Shown here: positions 22,786 through 24,775 of the stretch, piece by piece
How the letters are laid out: each line of letters opens with the position of its first letter
Numbering within the stretch: position 1 is the stretch's first letter
NCBI GenBank assembly: GCA_003444085.1
Contig: DLVL01000095.1
Location: forward strand, 1 to 24,775
DNA length: 24,775 nt
Reading direction: 5' to 3'
Origin: Kosmotogaceae bacterium
Lineage (GTDB): Bacteria; Thermotogota; Thermotogae; Petrotogales; Kosmotogaceae
Translations under genes and position numbers: made by a program
Notes under the pieces: generated by a model
Seen by the model: the letters and a program-made list of their open reading frames with translations, nothing else
What the model was told of the DNA's origin: nothing
The model's database searches: none

Positions 22786-24775
22786 ATGGTGCTGGAGAGT
22801 TCAGAACAAGCTTATCTCAGGTTATCAAGGATGATTTCAGAGTTGAATCACTACGCTTTCGTCAGTAAGAATACTCTGAACAACTGGCATTTCTCAAGAG
22901 GCTGCGTAGCAAAACAAACTGAACAAAACTCTGTGGAGATAGGTTTCCGTTGGAGCCCTGAGCCTTTTCCTGTGTATTTCTCAAAACGATTCAGGTTTGA
23001 TCACTTAGAGAAGCATCAGAGGTTGTTTTTCAGGGGAGACTTTGGTGGAGAATCACTTGTTATTGTTGATGGCAGAAGTTTTGGTGAGCTGAATGAGGAG
23101 CATCATGATATTGATGTTTCTTGCTTATGTGATTCCCAAGAGCATGAACTGATTGTTGAGGTTGTTCCCAGAAGCCTTTTTGGCAGACCAGTCGAATATC
23201 CTGTGTTCAGGGAGAGTAGACTATCTCTAATCGATAAAGACATTTACGACGTCCTTTTCGATATGAAGCAGGCGCTGGAACTTATTCGATGGTCCGGCGA
23301 TCAGGGATTGTCAAATCGGCTTATTAAATTGCTCGATAATACGATTTCAATGATAGATATTCCCAGAGACACCGATAGCTACCGATCCAGTGTTGTCGAC
23401 GATCCAATAATGTATTCTGAAGTGAGTCGTATCTGGGCGCCTCCGATTCTCAACAACGAACACACTGTCGGGCTTCCGGAAGAATGCAAGGCAGATCTTC
23501 TACGTGCGGGTGTCGAGCTCTGGAAAGGGCTCGCAAGAATACGCGATATCTATCCAAACAATGGGTCCATGACAGTTTTCGGACATGCTCATATAGACTA
23601 CGCATGGTTGTGGCCAGTCGAAGAAACGAAGAGGAAGATCAGAAGAACGTTCGCAAATGCTGTGAGACTCTCGAAGAAATTCAGCGATTTCGTGTTCATT
23701 CAATCTTCAGCGAAGATGTACGAGGATCTACACCAGATCGATCCGTTTCTCTTTGAACAGGTTTCAGAGCTTGTGAGGGAAGGCCGCTGGGAGCCAGTTG
23801 GAGGATCGTGGGTTGAATTCGATGCAAACATACCTGGACCTGAGTCATTGATTCGTCAGTTCCTCATGGGTCAGAAGTCTTTTGAGAGGCATTTTGCAAG
23901 ACGTAGCAGGGTTGCGTGGTTACCTGATGCTTTTGGTTTCAGCTGGATACTCCCCCAGATACTTAGAAGCGCTGGGATCGACTTCTTTGTGACAACCAAA
24001 CTGACCTGGAACGATACCAATCCCTTCCCATACGATCTTTGCAGGTGGAGGGGAATTGATGGTTCAGAGGTGATATACCACAGTTTTAACAATCCCAATG
24101 AAGGCTATAACGGGCATCTGGATGCAAGAGATGTTATGCAAACCTGGCAGAACTACAGAGACAAAGACCTTCACATGGAGACAATCCTATCCAACGGATA
24201 CGGTGATGGCGGAGGGGGACCGACCGATGAGATGATTGAGCAATACCTCAGGATGAAAGACCTCCCTTTTCTGCCTGTTCTGAAGATGCGAAAAGTAGAA
24301 GAGTTCTTCACTTCGCTGGAAAAAGACTCATATGATCTTCCGATATGGGACGGGGAACTGTATCTCGAGAAACATAGAGGCACTGCATCATCACAGTCAC
24401 GAACCAAGATTCTTCACAAAAGAGCTGAAGATGATCTATATATAACAGAATATCTGGCTACTATTTTGTGCAGTGAAAACGAGTATCCGCACGATGATCT
24501 GGATGAGTGCTGGGATATCCTTTTGAGAAACGAATTCCATGACATATTGCCTGGCTCATCGATCAGGGAAGTGTATCTTAAGACAGAACAAGAACTCAGC
24601 CGGCTGCTCGATCAGACAAACAGGATGCGGCAAGATATGCTCGAATCTACTGTGGCTTCAAAAGACCACTACTTAACAGTAATCAACATGTCGTCAGTTC
24701 CAAAACCTCTTTGTTTCATCCTGGGCAAGGGAGAATTTTACCAGGTTTCTACGGCTGAAGGTATTCTTCTTGAAA
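22786..24775 (+). CDS. GH38 alpha-mannosidase, C-terminus off window
   Basis: The frame is open from ATG 22786 (after GAGGGGTG) to the right edge, giving 663 residues of a family usually near 1000. An N-terminal beta-rich segment (about 1-255) precedes the catalytic domain. That domain opens with GHAHIDYAWLWPVEETKRK (zinc ligands His and Asp, residues 267-271) and has the nucleophile region WLPDAFGFSWILPQIL with Asp at about 381. GDGGGGPTDEM and NEFHDILPGSSIREVY near residue 590 follow, the latter carrying the family's HDxLPGSS zinc-site histidine. It hydrolyses alpha-mannosides. With no signal peptide it is predicted cytoplasmic, fitting breakdown of imported mannosides or mannosylglycerate-type solutes. 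The true end and exact specificity are outside this window. Confidence 0.93.
   Translation, partial: MVLESSEQAYLRLSRMISELNHYAFVSKNTLNNWHFSRGCVAKQTEQNSVEIGFRWSPEPFPVYFSKRFRFDHLEKHQRLFFRGDFGGESLVIVDGRSFGELNEEHHDIDVSCLCDSQEHELIVEVVPRSLFGRPVEYPVFRESRLSLIDKDIYDVLFDMKQALELIRWSGDQGLSNRLIKLLDNTISMIDIPRDTDSYRSSVVDDPIMYSEVSRIWAPPILNNEHTVGLPEECKADLLRAGVELWKGLARIRDIYPNNGSMTVFGHAHIDYAWLWPVEETKRKIRRTFANAVRLSKKFSDFVFIQSSAKMYEDLHQIDPFLFEQVSELVREGRWEPVGGSWVEFDANIPGPESLIRQFLMGQKSFERHFARRSRVAWLPDAFGFSWILPQILRSAGIDFFVTTKLTWNDTNPFPYDLCRWRGIDGSEVIYHSFNNPNEGYNGHLDARDVMQTWQNYRDKDLHMETILSNGYGDGGGGPTDEMIEQYLRMKDLPFLPVLKMRKVEEFFTSLEKDSYDLPIWDGELYLEKHRGTASSQSRTKILHKRAEDDLYITEYLATILCSENEYPHDDLDECWDILLRNEFHDILPGSSIREVYLKTEQELSRLLDQTNRMRQDMLESTVASKDHYLTVINMSSVPKPLCFILGKGEFYQVSTAEGILLE

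Overview
The window looks like a piece of a Thermotogota chromosome, most like the mesophilic Mesotoga/Kosmotoga branch. This rests on moderate GC, tight gene packing, strong AGGAGG-type ribosome sites, frequent GTG/TTG starts, and a sugar-ABC/LacI-rich gene set with an actinobacterial/archaeal-type inositol-phosphate synthase. No rRNA or marker gene confirms the assignment, so it is an inference. I saw no tRNA, rRNA, CRISPR array, insertion sequence or phage gene.

Region 1 (1-11505, minus strand) is the most interesting part. It holds one long catabolic-looking operon, read right to left: inositol-3-phosphate synthase (ino1), PfkB-family kinase, Gfo/Idh/MocA oxidoreductase, an RbsA-RbsB-RbsC-type sugar ABC importer, a SIS-domain sugar-phosphate isomerase without CBS domains, and a single-chain transketolase. 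A LacI-family repressor gene follows. A good sigma70 promoter (TTGACT-N17-TATTAT) directly followed by a perfect 12-bp LacI-type operator (TGAAACGTTTCA) lies upstream of ino1. A cyclase or lyase acting on inositol phosphate, a kinase of the type that includes myo-inositol kinases, a dehydrogenase, an isomerase and a transketolase behind one importer suggest an undescribed route for a cyclitol or unusual sugar that ends in the pentose-phosphate pool. A strong hairpin separates rbsB from rbsC. Beyond lacI, an incomplete gene for a terpene-cyclase-like alpha/alpha-toroid protein runs off the left edge.

Region 2 (11737-14825, plus strand) contains two tandem, diverged ArsB/NhaD/SLC13-type transporters. 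The first is broken by three small indels and the second is intact. A small winged-helix-like protein with its own promoter follows.

Region 3 (15013-17080, minus strand) is a two-gene unit of an MFS transporter and an aldo/keto reductase. Region 4 (17259-20073, plus strand) is a three-gene unit: a Cys/Met-metabolism PLP enzyme, a zinc-dependent MDR dehydrogenase and a YjjG-like HAD nucleotidase. Region 5 (20070-21676, minus strand) is a translationally coupled pair of a membrane protein and a sugar-1-phosphate nucleotidylyltransferase. The nucleotidylyltransferase shares a CTAG stop palindrome with the convergent HAD gene. Region 6 (21799 to the end, plus strand) holds a secreted PrcB-domain protein and a GH38 alpha-mannosidase cut by the right edge.
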